A stretch of DNA of 64,000 nt from the NCBI GenBank assembly GCA_910575775.1, contig CAJTEY010000013.1:1-64000 (forward strand). Direction: 5' to 3'. This document shows positions 26,492-35,849 of this stretch, piece after piece; position 1 is the stretch's first letter, and every line of letters starts with the position of its first letter. The notes beneath the pieces are model-generated. The model made no database searches. It was not told where the DNA came from and saw only the letters and a program-made list of their open reading frames with translations. A program made the translations under genes and the position numbers. This DNA is from Lachnospiraceae bacterium (GTDB taxonomy: Bacteria; Bacillota; Clostridia; Lachnospirales; Lachnospiraceae).

Positions 26492-26665
26492 TTATTTGGA
26501 ACCGCTGGCAGCTGGAATGGCTTCCGACATGGCGCGTCTGACTGCCAGCTGTTCCAGCGTCTTTCCCAGGTCCTTTTCTCCCGAAAAAAAGCTGGTGACA
26601 CGATAAATTGTTTTCCCGATCCGCACCTCTTTGTAGGAGCTTGTCGGGGTTGTCTGTTTGGTCAT
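26492..26665 (-). CDS. TnpW-like transposon-encoded protein
   Basis: A 57-residue protein resembling TnpW-type proteins next to serine recombinases in Tn4451-like elements. It has a polar threonine/serine start, then E-V-R-I-G-K-T-I-Y-R-V-T-S-F-F and a helical E-K-D-L-G-K-T-L-E-Q-L-A-V-R-R. The ATG at 26665 is preceded by an AGGTGC-type site. Its role is unknown. It lies 135 bases upstream of the recombinase pair, same direction. Confidence 0.75.
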   Translation of the reverse strand: MTKQTTPTSSYKEVRIGKTIYRVTSFFSGEKDLGKTLEQLAVRRAMSEAIPAASGSK

Positions 26666-27166
26666 AAAGACGCACCTCCGTTCAAAAATTGTTTTTACTC
26701 TATGGTTAAAAAGCAGCCGTATCGAAAGATAAGGGCGGCGGTTGCCGCTGGATACCGTCCGGTACGGCTGCTGCAATTCTGTTTGGATGGTTCGTCATAT
26801 TTGCCACGCCCCCTGACGATAGGGACATAACAGGCCGCTCCCGGCAGAGCTGTCATAACTCCGCAGCGCCGTTTTACTCGCGCGCCGCAGGGTTCCCCCC
26901 AAGTCTTTGGCGGGCCGTGAGGAAGTATCTTTAAGCCCCCGCACCATCATCGCGCCCGGAACGCCATCTCCGGGTTTAAGGCTGGACGTAGATCGCTCGG
27001 ATTGCCTGTCTGTCATCACCTCCTGCAAGCAACCGTCCTGGCGGCGCGCCTTTTCCGCTTCGATACGGGTTATGTACCTGTTATGCCGTATATTCAGTTG
27101 TCAAGCTGCAACGAGGGGCAAGAGGACTTGTCCCTTCAATGTGTAGGCATTGGGAAAGGCGATTTG
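26666..27166. other. Spacer in the mobile module
   Basis: About 500 GC-rich bases without a sure gene. A leftward frame (26795-27016) has an AGGAGGTG almost touching its ATG and encodes 73 arginine- and serine-rich residues, but the spacing is poor and no family is recognisable. Imperfect inverted repeats are scattered near 26740-26820. Confidence 0.35.
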
Positions 27167-27637
27167 TTAAGCCTTTTTCAAAAAAATCTTGATTTTATTT
27201 ATTCGCTGTGTGATTGCGCTCCGGGAACAGTTCCACAGCCTTGCGACATCGGCCTGCCGGTATCCGTCCACAATGAGCAGGGTCAGCAGTTCCAGATCGT
27301 CCTCCGGCAATTTGCAGAGCCGCCGGTACAGCAGTTCATCCTCCAGGGAGGACAGCCAGCCAAACCGCCGGGAATCCACATCGCCGGTGTCCCAGGTGCA
27401 GGACAGGGATTCAAATTTCCGGAACAGGCAGGACTGCTCACTCTCGTCCTCACACTGTTCGCTGGGAAGGGCCTGTACGCGGTTCTGATAGGTTCGCTGG
27501 CTGCAAAACCAGGTCCAGTCATATTCCTTCATCGCCGCGATCTGCCTATCGTCCATACCGGCTGCGCGGTATTCCTGTTCCAGCCGGGTCCATTCTGTAT
27601 CAAACTTCCTTTTTTCGTATCCATAGTGAAATCCCAT
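27167..27637 (-). CDS. Sigma-70-region-4-like regulator of a mobile element
   Basis: A 156-residue protein whose last 55 residues form a helix-turn-helix like sigma factor region 4 (L-P-E-D-D-L-E-L-L-T-L-L, then G-Y-R-Q-A-D-V-A-R-L-W-N-C-S-R-S-A-I-T-Q-R-I-N-K-I). The N-terminal part is charged and helical and lacks region 2, so it is probably a DNA-binding regulator rather than a full sigma factor. The ATG at 27637 has GGAGG upstream. Proteins of this type are common in clostridial integrative elements. Confidence 0.72.
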   Translation of the reverse strand: MGFHYGYEKRKFDTEWTRLEQEYRAAGMDDRQIAAMKEYDWTWFCSQRTYQNRVQALPSEQCEDESEQSCLFRKFESLSCTWDTGDVDSRRFGWLSSLEDELLYRRLCKLPEDDLELLTLLIVDGYRQADVARLWNCSRSAITQRINKIKIFLKKA

Positions 27638-27639
27638 AG

Positions 27640-28154
27640 TTTTCCTCCATTCCGATTCAAGCGTGGTTGACGGGTGAATCGAATGGAGGCGGGGACCGGC
27701 AACGGTACACATCGGGAGGTTTCCCTAAAAATCGACAATAAGAAACGCCAGCCTCTCGCAATGAGAAACTGGCGCAACGAAAAAGACCATAATTATACTG
27801 ATTTATATGGATTGATAGTGCCGATAAATAACTATAATATCCCGGAGGAGGGACTATGCTTTTTTTAATTGATATATCTCATAGCTATTACAAATGAATA
27901 TTGCAGACATGGCGGTATCCTCCTATATACCGCCCCTGCTGATTACTGAGGGTCATCTGGAGGTTTGCTTTTTAGCAAAAAGAAATGGCGGCCTTGATTA
28001 CTCAAAACCGCCGAAAAAATCAGCTGTGCAAGAAAGCGTACAAAATCCTCTGTCCGTCAGCGGTTTTTTTCTTTTCCGCCGCTGGGCAGATTTCTTTTTT
28101 CACTTCTATAATTAAATTACCAATATTGTCTTGCCTTCAAAAACACTGTTTATC
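27640..28154. other. Intergenic stretch, possible element end
   Basis: No complete gene. A hairpin GGCGGTAT/ATACCGCC lies at 27911-27934, and an AAAACCGC/GCGGTTTT pair spans roughly 28004-28073, followed by a T-run. A short rightward frame (27750-27868) includes D-H-N-Y-T-D-L-Y-G-L-I-V-P and has no recognised family. One boundary of the recombinase module could be here. Confidence 0.4.
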
Positions 28155-29000
28155 TCACTGATTTTGCAACGGGCGAAGTTCCTTCAAACTTTCCTGAGCG
28201 TCACACTCCAAAATATAGGGAGCTATTTCCTCGTAAGCCTTTTCCGGCGAACCTGCTTCCGAAGGGATATATGTCCACTGTGTCAGAAAGCTGTGAGCAT
28301 AGTTGCAGTGAATATTTCCGGTATAAATCTGTACCAGAGGATCGGTGATCCAACTTCCGTCAGCAGATGCACAGTCACTCCGATAGGTAAAATACCGTTG
28401 TCCATCCTTTACATATATAATGTTCACAGTCAGCTGATCTTTTGTGATGTCCAGCCGTTCTTCTCTGCCAGCTAATTCATTGTAATCGTTCTCGGCCTCC
28501 ACCTTTTCAAAATAGAAATATTCCCTCCATGCGGCTAATATTTCCTGCTCCATGTCACGGTACTGCTCCGGTACAAGCAGATTCAGCGTCAAGTCATCCA
28601 GCACGATCTGTTTTGCCAGTTCCGAACCGTCCGCTGTTTCAACTGGATTCCATTTGAAATATTCCCGGCTCACCTGTATCGACATCCCAGCAGGAGCAAT
28701 CTCGATTGGAACTTCCGGACTGTTCATGGCATATAGGGGAGTACCCTCATCATCCATAGCCTGATAATTGTATGCGTCCATGACAAACGCCCCTGCTTTT
28801 TCCTCCAGCCGAGCCAGCAGTTTTTGGCTACGCTGTGCAATTTCCAAATATTTTGCATCGCTTTCATCTTCTCCGCTGTTATAGACCACTGTGCGGTAAA
28901 GGGATTCCTCCCACTTGGGTTCCGCCGCCTCCTTCTCAGCGCAGCCTGCAAGTGCAAAAAGCGCAACCAATAGCGCCGTCCATTCTAATATCTTCTTCAT
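28155..29000 (-). CDS. Exported lipoprotein at the end of an ABC operon
   Basis: A 281-residue lipoprotein: signal peptide with lipobox L-A-G-C at residue 20, then a soluble domain of mixed charge with no catalytic motif that I recognise. It is the last gene of a leftward run that starts with a two-component system and an ABC ATPase. I infer a sensing, substrate-binding or shielding role. It shares no clear sequence with the smaller lipoprotein of the same operon. Confidence 0.75.
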   Translation of the reverse strand: MKKILEWTALLVALFALAGCAEKEAAEPKWEESLYRTVVYNSGEDESDAKYLEIAQRSQKLLARLEEKAGAFVMDAYNYQAMDDEGTPLYAMNSPEVPIEIAPAGMSIQVSREYFKWNPVETADGSELAKQIVLDDLTLNLLVPEQYRDMEQEILAAWREYFYFEKVEAENDYNELAGREERLDITKDQLTVNIIYVKDGQRYFTYRSDCASADGSWITDPLVQIYTGNIHCNYAHSFLTQWTYIPSEAGSPEKAYEEIAPYILECDAQESLKELRPLQNQ

Positions 29001-29057
29001 CTTACATTCACTCCTTGTTTGCTGAATGGTTCATTTTCCAAAAAAATCTGCTTTTCT

Positions 29058-29402
29058 TTAATCCCTTTTCAGATTTTTATACTTACCAAATGCTTTCTCT
29101 TTGTCTAAATGTACATCTTTAAAAAATACAATTAGCCATATTATAAATGCAATAACCGCTATATACTGTGAAATGTAATATGCTAAAATAGCGCCTATTC
29201 CTTGGATGATTGCCCAAATCAAGAATATATTTCTATAGTCTTTGCTTAATTTTTCTTTATCATATAATTCTCTTTTTTCTTTTGGCATTGTGTTAAAGCC
29301 ACTTATTAGCATCACTGACTTCTCTTTGAAAATTGTAAAAATTAAAGTTAATAGCAAACAAAGTAAACATGCTCCGCCGCACATCATAAAACCTGTATTC
29401 AT
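29058..29402 (-). CDS. DUF3784 membrane protein
   Basis: A 114-residue protein with three hydrophobic segments and the DUF3784 hallmark after the first: I-S-G-F-N-T-M-P-K-E-K-R-E-L-Y-D-K-E-K-L-S-K-D. The function of this family is unknown. It is common next to peptide-type ABC transporters in Firmicutes. The ATG at 29402 has AGGAG seven bases upstream; the codon before it (TTG) also could initiate. It is more AT-rich than its neighbours. Confidence 0.85.
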   Translation of the reverse strand: MNTGFMMCGGACLLCLLLTLIFTIFKEKSVMLISGFNTMPKEKRELYDKEKLSKDYRNIFLIWAIIQGIGAILAYYISQYIAVIAFIIWLIVFFKDVHLDKEKAFGKYKNLKRD

Positions 29403-29535
29403 CAATTAGCTCCTTTCGCAAATTGGAATTTGTCGAATTGATTATAGCGCATGGTTTCTGTTATATAAATGTGCTTTTATAGAAACTGCCGAAGTTATAT
29501 CCCGGCAACACTTTTCCTAAAAGGGACCTTCTTTA

Positions 29536-32019
29536 TCACTGCCTCAGCCGCTGAATAATGCTGTGGTTGGTTTCGGCCTTGTAAACAAAAACAGGAACCA
29601 GATTACATATAACGGTAACAACAGCCAGAGATACGGCAATCTGTAGCAGCGGATAAGCGAATACCGCGTAAGACGCCTGAATTTTTACCATTTGAAATGC
29701 TCCGTATAATACCGCACTTCCCAATGTAAAAATGAAAGCTCCCGTCATTCCGGCATAAATGCTTCCTTCAATCCGCAGCATCTTACAGATTTGTTTCTTT
29801 GTCATGCCGATGCTCTCCAGCACAGCCAGCTCCTTATTCCTGCCATGAACGCTGGCATACATCATATTGACAAAATTCATGAAACCGATACCAAGCAAAA
29901 TCACGCAGATTGCATTTCCTAAGAAATTTATCCCCCTGAAACTGGATTTCAACTCATTGATTTTCTCTACCTTTGACGTAATTACAATCCCGCCGATATT
30001 GCTAAATATCTCTGTAACGGCGTTAAGGGCTTGCTCTGAATGACCCGTTTGTAAAGTTATCCGGTTGATCTGTCCGGCAGCGTCGATTTTTTCCAGCCAC
30101 TCCTGGCTGACATAAATATTAGGAGCAATGAGCGTTTTACCATCCTCTCGGAAGGTGGCAGGTAAATAATTTGGTGCAATCTTCAAGGAGTAGATTTCTC
30201 CCATTAACGGTAATTGAATCTCCCCACTGACTGAACCCCCCTCATAAGGCACACTGGTTGCCGATGCCAAAAAAGCGATCTTACCATTGCAGAAATCCTC
30301 ATAGGACAGATGGCTTTTTATCAGGGAAACCGCCTCGTTAAAGTCCTTCTCTCCAATCCCAAATACATAAGTCTGGTATTTGTTTCCATCAACGTATTGA
30401 CGGACAGCTTCCTGCGGAACAATACCGGTACTGCGAAAATCAGCAACATATTTTTCGAGAACATTTCCGGTATCCATAAACCACTGTTCCGGGAGCTTGG
30501 TTGTATAAGATATTTCCTCCATGTCAGGAATCTTCCGTAACAGGGCAAGAATCGTATCGTCTATATCTGTCTGCCCCCTCACCTCAATCACAATATCGTC
30601 CTCCATATACTCGTCTGCCAAATGGGAGACATCCAATCCCGTCAGTATTCCATTTACAATAATAAACAGGCTAATTCCTAAAAATAAGGAAGCAACCACC
30701 AGTACAGTGCCTTTTGTATTCCGAAATACATTACCCACTGCCATTTTGAAAACCTGACTGCCATGAAAAGTTTTCCTGCTGTTTTTTCTGGAGGCATTTG
30801 TCTCGGAAAAACGCAAAGCTTCAATGGGAGATACCTTACTTGCTATTTGGGACGGCTTCCTGCCGCCGACCCATGTCGTGAAAAACGAAAACGATCCTGC
30901 TCCCATGAAAATCCACGGAGAATAGGAAGACGATATGGCGCCGTCCATAATCATATCACCGGCTAAAGCCCGTATACCAAAAGGTACGACCAGAAACACG
31001 GTTGCCGCACTGAGTGCCAGGCCTGACAGGATTCCCCAAAAGCTCAATACCTGGATCTGTCGGTAGACAATTCTCCTCATTTGTCGCTTCGTTGTCCCCA
31101 ATGCTTTAAGCTGTCCATACATACGGATATCCTTGGTCACCGAAATATAAAGGACGTTATATATCAACAGATAGCCGCAGACCATAATCGTAACAATCAT
31201 GCCAAGAACCACTATCATTGGGCTAAAGTTGTTTGGACTGTTTCCGATTTTCGTTAAATCCGTGAATTCCTGCAGATCATTGAAAGGTTCCGTCTCCGAG
31301 AGAATTCTATTTCCGCCGTCACCTGAAATCGTGAGCGCAAGAGCGCTTTTGGTATTTGTTTCGTTTGCAACAGAGTTATTCCAGAAATCCGTCGAAATAT
31401 AGGCAACAGCATTATCATACATTTTATTACCGCTGTAATCGTCATACCAGCCGCACAATGTAAAAGAAAAATCTTCCGATTCCGAAAGCGGCTGCCAATG
31501 AATATCTGTATATCCATAGCGAAATGAAAACGTGATCGTCTGGCCCATGACCGGATCATTGATACCCATTCGTTCCAAAACCCATACAGGTAACATGATC
31601 TCACTGCGTGAGGCAGGATAATGTCCACTCACATTACCGATTGCCGGAAGAATATGCCGCTCCCATTCCACTTCGTCACACCAGCGGAGAAGGATACTGT
31701 TGATGCGGGGATAGGCCGTCGTATCGACAAAGCCGATCTGACGGCTGACTCCCATATATACAATCTCCCCATTCTGCTGCAATGCCTGTATCTGCTGTTG
31801 CGTAGGATTGGTCAAAATAATGTCCGCCGCCGTGCCATTGAGCATTTCCTGTTGTTTATCCGCGCTTTTCAAATATCCGCTGCCAATACAGAGGATTGTG
31901 GAGATGAGAAAAGTTGTCATTGCAATAGCGATAATAACAAATATATTGCGGTGACCATTTCCTGACATAATTTTATTTGCAAGCAGTTTCATCTGCTTTC
32001 GTGTGTCGTTATAGAACAT
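29536..32019 (-). CDS. FtsX-type ABC permease (second, 827 aa)
   Basis: A large permease of the MacB/FtsX superfamily. One membrane helix lies near residue 30, a long extracytoplasmic domain covers about 50-260, a three-helix FtsX bundle follows, then a second helix near 425, a second outer domain and a final three-helix bundle. The bundle motif Y-G-Q-L-K-A-L-G-T-T-K-R-Q is shared almost exactly with the other permease of this operon, so the two are old paralogues. It probably pairs with that protein and the ATPase encoded upstream to detect or remove cell-envelope-active peptides. Confidence 0.85.
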   Translation of the reverse strand: MFYNDTRKQMKLLANKIMSGNGHRNIFVIIAIAMTTFLISTILCIGSGYLKSADKQQEMLNGTAADIILTNPTQQQIQALQQNGEIVYMGVSRQIGFVDTTAYPRINSILLRWCDEVEWERHILPAIGNVSGHYPASRSEIMLPVWVLERMGINDPVMGQTITFSFRYGYTDIHWQPLSESEDFSFTLCGWYDDYSGNKMYDNAVAYISTDFWNNSVANETNTKSALALTISGDGGNRILSETEPFNDLQEFTDLTKIGNSPNNFSPMIVVLGMIVTIMVCGYLLIYNVLYISVTKDIRMYGQLKALGTTKRQMRRIVYRQIQVLSFWGILSGLALSAATVFLVVPFGIRALAGDMIMDGAISSSYSPWIFMGAGSFSFFTTWVGGRKPSQIASKVSPIEALRFSETNASRKNSRKTFHGSQVFKMAVGNVFRNTKGTVLVVASLFLGISLFIIVNGILTGLDVSHLADEYMEDDIVIEVRGQTDIDDTILALLRKIPDMEEISYTTKLPEQWFMDTGNVLEKYVADFRSTGIVPQEAVRQYVDGNKYQTYVFGIGEKDFNEAVSLIKSHLSYEDFCNGKIAFLASATSVPYEGGSVSGEIQLPLMGEIYSLKIAPNYLPATFREDGKTLIAPNIYVSQEWLEKIDAAGQINRITLQTGHSEQALNAVTEIFSNIGGIVITSKVEKINELKSSFRGINFLGNAICVILLGIGFMNFVNMMYASVHGRNKELAVLESIGMTKKQICKMLRIEGSIYAGMTGAFIFTLGSAVLYGAFQMVKIQASYAVFAYPLLQIAVSLAVVTVICNLVPVFVYKAETNHSIIQRLRQ

Positions 32020-32031
32020 AGCCCTGCCTCC

Positions 32032-32403
32032 TTAGCTGTCATAATCAATGGTCCAGACATTGCCTTCATACCGTATTGCAAGTAAAATTTGGTTACTCTC
32101 AGTAAATTTATCGGTAAATTCCCGAAAATGCTCTTCGCCGCTATTATCCACAAAAGAGAGTGTATATACGCAGCTGCTGTCAGGCTCCATCTTGAAATAA
32201 CAAATTTCAGTATTTTTGATTGCTTCAGGCGAAACGTCAATCACTCTGCCTGACTGAGTGACTGTTATATCCGTAACTTCATAATCCGAATAATTTGTAA
32301 CGATCAGATTTCCTTCCCGGTGTACCACATTACTATTTGCAGTACCGCAGCCAGCAAGCAAGAAAGCAAAAATAACCGTAAAAAGCAACATCAGTTTTTT
32401 CAT
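32032..32403 (-). CDS. Small lipoprotein between two permease genes
   Basis: A 123-residue lipoprotein with an A-F-L-L-A-G-C lipobox (cysteine near residue 19) and a single beta-rich domain (V-T-N-Y-S-D-Y-E-V-T-D-I-T-V-T) resembling small immunoglobulin-like folds. It lies 12 bases upstream of the second permease and downstream of the first. Its position suggests an extracytoplasmic subunit or accessory of the transporter. No family is recognised. Confidence 0.7.
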   Translation of the reverse strand: MKKLMLLFTVIFAFLLAGCGTANSNVVHREGNLIVTNYSDYEVTDITVTQSGRVIDVSPEAIKNTEICYFKMEPDSSCVYTLSFVDNSGEEHFREFTDKFTESNQILLAIRYEGNVWTIDYDS

Positions 32404-32447
32404 GGTATCCTCCTATCTATTATTTCTCCAGGAAAACCTGTTTTTCA

Positions 32448-35015
32448 TCACTGCCGCAGCCGCTCAATAATGCTGGCCTTGGCAATTTGGCGGTACAGCA
32501 GCGCCGGTATCGCCACAGTCAAGAGGATGAGGAACGGATCAATCACCAGCATGGGCCACATGACAAAGCGATAGGTGAAGAACCAAATCCCGCTGGAAAT
32601 TCCCCGCACGACTACCACGGAAAACAGAACGCCCATGACAACCGATGTGATGATCGTTCCCACAGCATAATACAATCCCTCAAAGGAGAGCATACGCTTC
32701 AACTGTTTTCCGGTCATACCGATGCTTTGCAGCATGGCAAATTCCTTTTTGCGGGTGATAACGCTTGTCAGGACAGAGTTCACAAAGTTTGCGATGCCGA
32801 TAATTCCGATGATGATACTCAATGCCCCTCCGATGGTAATGATCAGGGAAGTGAGGTCATCAAAGGAGCTGGTATAGGTCGCCTTGGATTCAAAATCCAT
32901 ACTCGGCTCCACACTGTCGATATAGCTGTTCAAAAACTCTGCCATTTCTGCTTCCGTTCCCTCTTTCACATCAAAGGGGAAACTGACCAGATGGGGGTTA
33001 TCACACAGCGGCAGGAAGATTTCTGTCGGGAGATAGAAACGGGCTTCGCCTGTGTTGCGGGTGGTGGCCGTGTTCTCGTTGGCCCGGACTTTTGCCATGA
33101 TGATAAAGTCATAGCTATCTGTAATGGCGGTGGAAAGTTCCTCCGCTTTCAGATGGTTGATCCGTACTGTATCACCCACGCTGATATTAGGGTTCTCTAT
33201 GACCGTTCCATCATCGTTGCAATCCACGCTCAGAAGAATATACTCTCCCGTTTTCAGCTTTTCCAGGTCGATGGTTCCCTCTATGACTTCCAGGCCATTC
33301 AACAGAAAATCGTCCGCGCCATACAGTCTGACAAAAGGATTTCCGTTCAGGTCTTTGTTATAGCTGAAAAAAGCATTGTGTTCCGTTGAAAACGGTTCTT
33401 CCAGCATCCAGGAGGAATAGAGCCTGCCGCCGTCCTCAAAACTGCTGTTTTGTCTGACAGCTTCAATGAAGGTCTCGGACAGGTCATGTTCGCCTTTTTC
33501 AACCTGGTATTGAAAGAAGTCTGCGTTCGAGATCACAAAGTCTGTATCCATAAATTTTGCAATATACTTGTCAATATCAAAGCCGCTGGATAGGGTGAAT
33601 ACCGTGTTGAACAGCACCAAACTCAATGTCATGGATACGATCACCAGCACCGTACGCTTGCGGTTTCGGCCCAGGTTCGCCAGCGCCATAAAGTGGAGTT
33701 TCGCGCCGTGGGTTGATTTTTTGTCCTTGGCCCTGTGCTTGCCGAACGCTGCCGTATCATTTTCCGTGTAGCGGATGGCCTCGATTGCCGAAACCGTACC
33801 GGCAATCTTCGCGGGCTTGCGGACGCTGACAAAGACAGTGAAAAGAGCGAAAGCAGCGGAACCAATGAAAATCAGAGGATTTACCGTTACTTTAACACCG
33901 GCGTCCGCAGTATAACTCGTTCCGTTCATCAGGAAAGGCACCAAGGCCCGGCCAATGAAGAAGCCCACCAGCAGGCCGATGGGAATACCAATCAGGGACA
34001 GGCGGAGCGCCTGCCGGTTGATTAGACGCTTAATCTGCCGCTTTGTTGTACCCAGCGTTTTTAGCTGTCCGTAGGACTGAATATCCTGAATGACGGAAAT
34101 CTGGAAAATGTTGTAGATAATCAAATACCCTGTTACGATAATCAGCGCAACGCCAACGATGCCGGAAACCAGCATGGCAGGATTATCCGTTAATGCAACG
34201 CTCTGATAAGCCGGACTGACACGGGCGATCACATAATTGCCGTCCTCCTTGCTGCCACCCATCGTGTCGCAGGCATAGCCGGTTTCGGAAAGCAGTTGAT
34301 GGAGTTGGGCTTCTATGTTGCCTGTTCCGCTGAACATCACATAGGCGGAGACAACGCCGGAATAATCATTGTCCACGGGATAGGTATAGGTCAAAATGTC
34401 CGAATGGGCGTCCACAAAGGCTTTCGACACGACCAGCCTCCCGATGTTGCTCAAGCTGTCCGTTTCCCAGAAACCGCAGAGAGTAAAATCGGTGGTATAT
34501 AACTGTCCCTTTACTTCATAGATCAGAGAAACGGTTTCCCCGATCTGCGCCGGGACGCCCAGGGCGTCCAATGTCTTTGTGTCCGCGATGATCTCGTTTG
34601 ACCCTTCGGGCCGATGGCCTGTTGTGGGTGTGTAGCGGGCAAATTCCAGAGCGGTATCATCCATATACCACAGGTCGGCCCGCCAGCGCTCCAGACCCGG
34701 ATTGTTCAGCCGGTAGGAAATCGCTTTTGTGTAGGCGATACGGTCGATCAGGGGATTTCCCACCATATCGTTGTAAACTTCATCGCTGATATAATTTAAT
34801 ACCGCCTGCCCCTCGCCGCCAGCCTTGCGGATGTTCTGATCGTGAACGGTGTCCATCAGGCCAGACCCAAGGGTGAAGATTGTGGTAAAGAGTATGGTTG
34901 TCAGCACGATTGCGATAATTGCAATGATATTCCTGCTTTTGCTGGCCTTGAAATAGCGCCCTGACAACTTTTTAATCACCGCGCCGTTGTTATTGCCAAA
35001 TAAAATGTCATTCAT
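32448..35015 (-). CDS. FtsX-type ABC permease (first, 855 aa)
   Basis: A large permease with the same two-bundle layout as its downstream paralogue: N-terminal helix near residue 30 (I-I-A-I-I-A-I-V-L-T-T), outer domain, FtsX bundle with Y-G-Q-L-K-T-L-G-T-T-K-R-Q near 310, second outer domain, and a last bundle with F-A-M-L-Q-S-I-G-M-T-G-K-Q-L. The ATG at 35015 (M-N-D-I-L-F-G) lies 13 bases after the ATPase stop. Two large permeases with one ATPase point to a heterodimeric transporter. Confidence 0.87.
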   Translation of the reverse strand: MNDILFGNNNGAVIKKLSGRYFKASKSRNIIAIIAIVLTTILFTTIFTLGSGLMDTVHDQNIRKAGGEGQAVLNYISDEVYNDMVGNPLIDRIAYTKAISYRLNNPGLERWRADLWYMDDTALEFARYTPTTGHRPEGSNEIIADTKTLDALGVPAQIGETVSLIYEVKGQLYTTDFTLCGFWETDSLSNIGRLVVSKAFVDAHSDILTYTYPVDNDYSGVVSAYVMFSGTGNIEAQLHQLLSETGYACDTMGGSKEDGNYVIARVSPAYQSVALTDNPAMLVSGIVGVALIIVTGYLIIYNIFQISVIQDIQSYGQLKTLGTTKRQIKRLINRQALRLSLIGIPIGLLVGFFIGRALVPFLMNGTSYTADAGVKVTVNPLIFIGSAAFALFTVFVSVRKPAKIAGTVSAIEAIRYTENDTAAFGKHRAKDKKSTHGAKLHFMALANLGRNRKRTVLVIVSMTLSLVLFNTVFTLSSGFDIDKYIAKFMDTDFVISNADFFQYQVEKGEHDLSETFIEAVRQNSSFEDGGRLYSSWMLEEPFSTEHNAFFSYNKDLNGNPFVRLYGADDFLLNGLEVIEGTIDLEKLKTGEYILLSVDCNDDGTVIENPNISVGDTVRINHLKAEELSTAITDSYDFIIMAKVRANENTATTRNTGEARFYLPTEIFLPLCDNPHLVSFPFDVKEGTEAEMAEFLNSYIDSVEPSMDFESKATYTSSFDDLTSLIITIGGALSIIIGIIGIANFVNSVLTSVITRKKEFAMLQSIGMTGKQLKRMLSFEGLYYAVGTIITSVVMGVLFSVVVVRGISSGIWFFTYRFVMWPMLVIDPFLILLTVAIPALLYRQIAKASIIERLRQ

Positions 35016-35028
35016 CGTCAGCGCCCCC

Positions 35029-35694
35029 TTACTCAAAAATCCTGCCATCCTCAATGCGGATAATGCGGTCGGCAAGCTGGGCGATCTCATTGTTATGGGT
35101 TATCATCACCAGCGTTTGATGAAATTTGCTGCTGGTCGTTTTCAAAAGGCCCAGCACATCGCTGCTCGTCCGGCTGTCCAGGTTGCCTGTGGGTTCATCC
35201 GCCAGGACGATAGCGGGCTTGGAAACCAAGGCGCGGGCGATGGCGACACGCTGCTGCTGTCCGCCGGACAGATTGTTGGGCATATTGTTCAGCTTGTCCC
35301 CCAGGGCCAGCAGGCGCACGACTTCATCCATGAATTTCTGGTCTACGGTATCGCCGTCCAGCTCTACGGGCAGGACGATATTTTCATAGACATTCAGAAC
35401 AGGGACAAGATTGTAGTTCTGGAAGATAAAGCCGATGTTGCGCCTGCGGAAGATGGTGAGCTGTTCGTCGTTCAAAGAGGCCAGCTCCTTGCCCTTGATC
35501 TGAACGCTGCCGGAGGTCGGGACATCCAGACCGCCCATCATGTTCAGCAGAGTGGACTTCCCGCTGCCGGAGGTTCCGACAATAGCGACAAATTCCCCCT
35601 GCTCAATGGAGAGGGTCACACCGTCCAGCGCCTTTGTGATGTTCGGCTCTGCGCCGTAGTGTTTTTTGAGGTCAGTTGTTTGCAAAATGCTCAT
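35029..35694 (-). CDS. ABC transporter ATP-binding protein (MacB/BceA-like)
   Basis: A 221-residue ATPase of the MacB/LolD/BceA group. Walker A is G-T-S-G-S-G-K-S-T near residue 40, the Q-loop lies in F-I-F-Q-N-Y-N-L, the signature is L-S-G-G-Q-Q-Q-R, Walker B is [11 protein letters not shown] and the H-loop is I-T-H-N. The ATG at 35694 starts [11 protein letters not shown]. It is the first transporter gene of the leftward operon and has a promoter-like repeat and an operator-like palindrome upstream. Confidence 0.93.
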   Translation of the reverse strand: MSILQTTDLKKHYGAEPNITKALDGVTLSIEQGEFVAIVGTSGSGKSTLLNMMGGLDVPTSGSVQIKGKELASLNDEQLTIFRRRNIGFIFQNYNLVPVLNVYENIVLPVELDGDTVDQKFMDEVVRLLALGDKLNNMPNNLSGGQQQRVAIARALVSKPAIVLADEPTGNLDSRTSSDVLGLLKTTSSKFHQTLVMITHNNEIAQLADRIIRIEDGRIFE

Positions 35695-35711
35695 GGGTTG
35701 CACCATCCTTT

Positions 35712-35763
35712 CTGTGATGCCACTATCATAACAGCCAATTCTCACAGAAATGTCACGGGCCGC
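35712..35763 (-). repeat. 52-bp promoter repeat, copy A (ABC operon)
   Basis: This stretch recurs at 38281-38332 with one base changed, in the same orientation. Read leftward it carries GTGACATTT, like the operator half-site, and TATGAT 18-19 bases on, so it looks like the promoter of the ATPase gene. Confidence 0.8.
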
Positions 35764-35778
35764 TGGCTTTTTACCCCT

Positions 35779-35804
35779 GAAATGTCACAAGTCTGTGACA
35801 TTTC
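35779..35804. promoter_or_regulatory. Response-regulator operator upstream of the ABC operon
   Basis: A perfect palindrome: GAAATGTCACA and TGTGACATTTC around AGTC. The half-site recurs singly in both 52-bp repeats and before the response regulator gene (near 40257-40267). This arrangement is typical of OmpR/BceR-type binding sites. Confidence 0.65.
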
Positions 35805-35849
35805 AAAAGTTGCTCTTTTGCTGTATAACTTCCACACAAGCTGAAATGA

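Noticed and set aside
26795..27016. Leftward 73-codon frame with AGGAGGTG before the ATG
   Set aside because: The site is almost touching the start codon and the product is low-complexity; kept only as a remark on the spacer.
32487..33389. Rightward open frame of 300 codons
   Set aside because: Antisense to the large permease gene, no family signature, no ribosome binding site of note.
34987..35844. Rightward open frame of 285 codons
   Set aside because: Antisense to the ATPase gene, whose Walker and signature motifs are unambiguous on the other strand.
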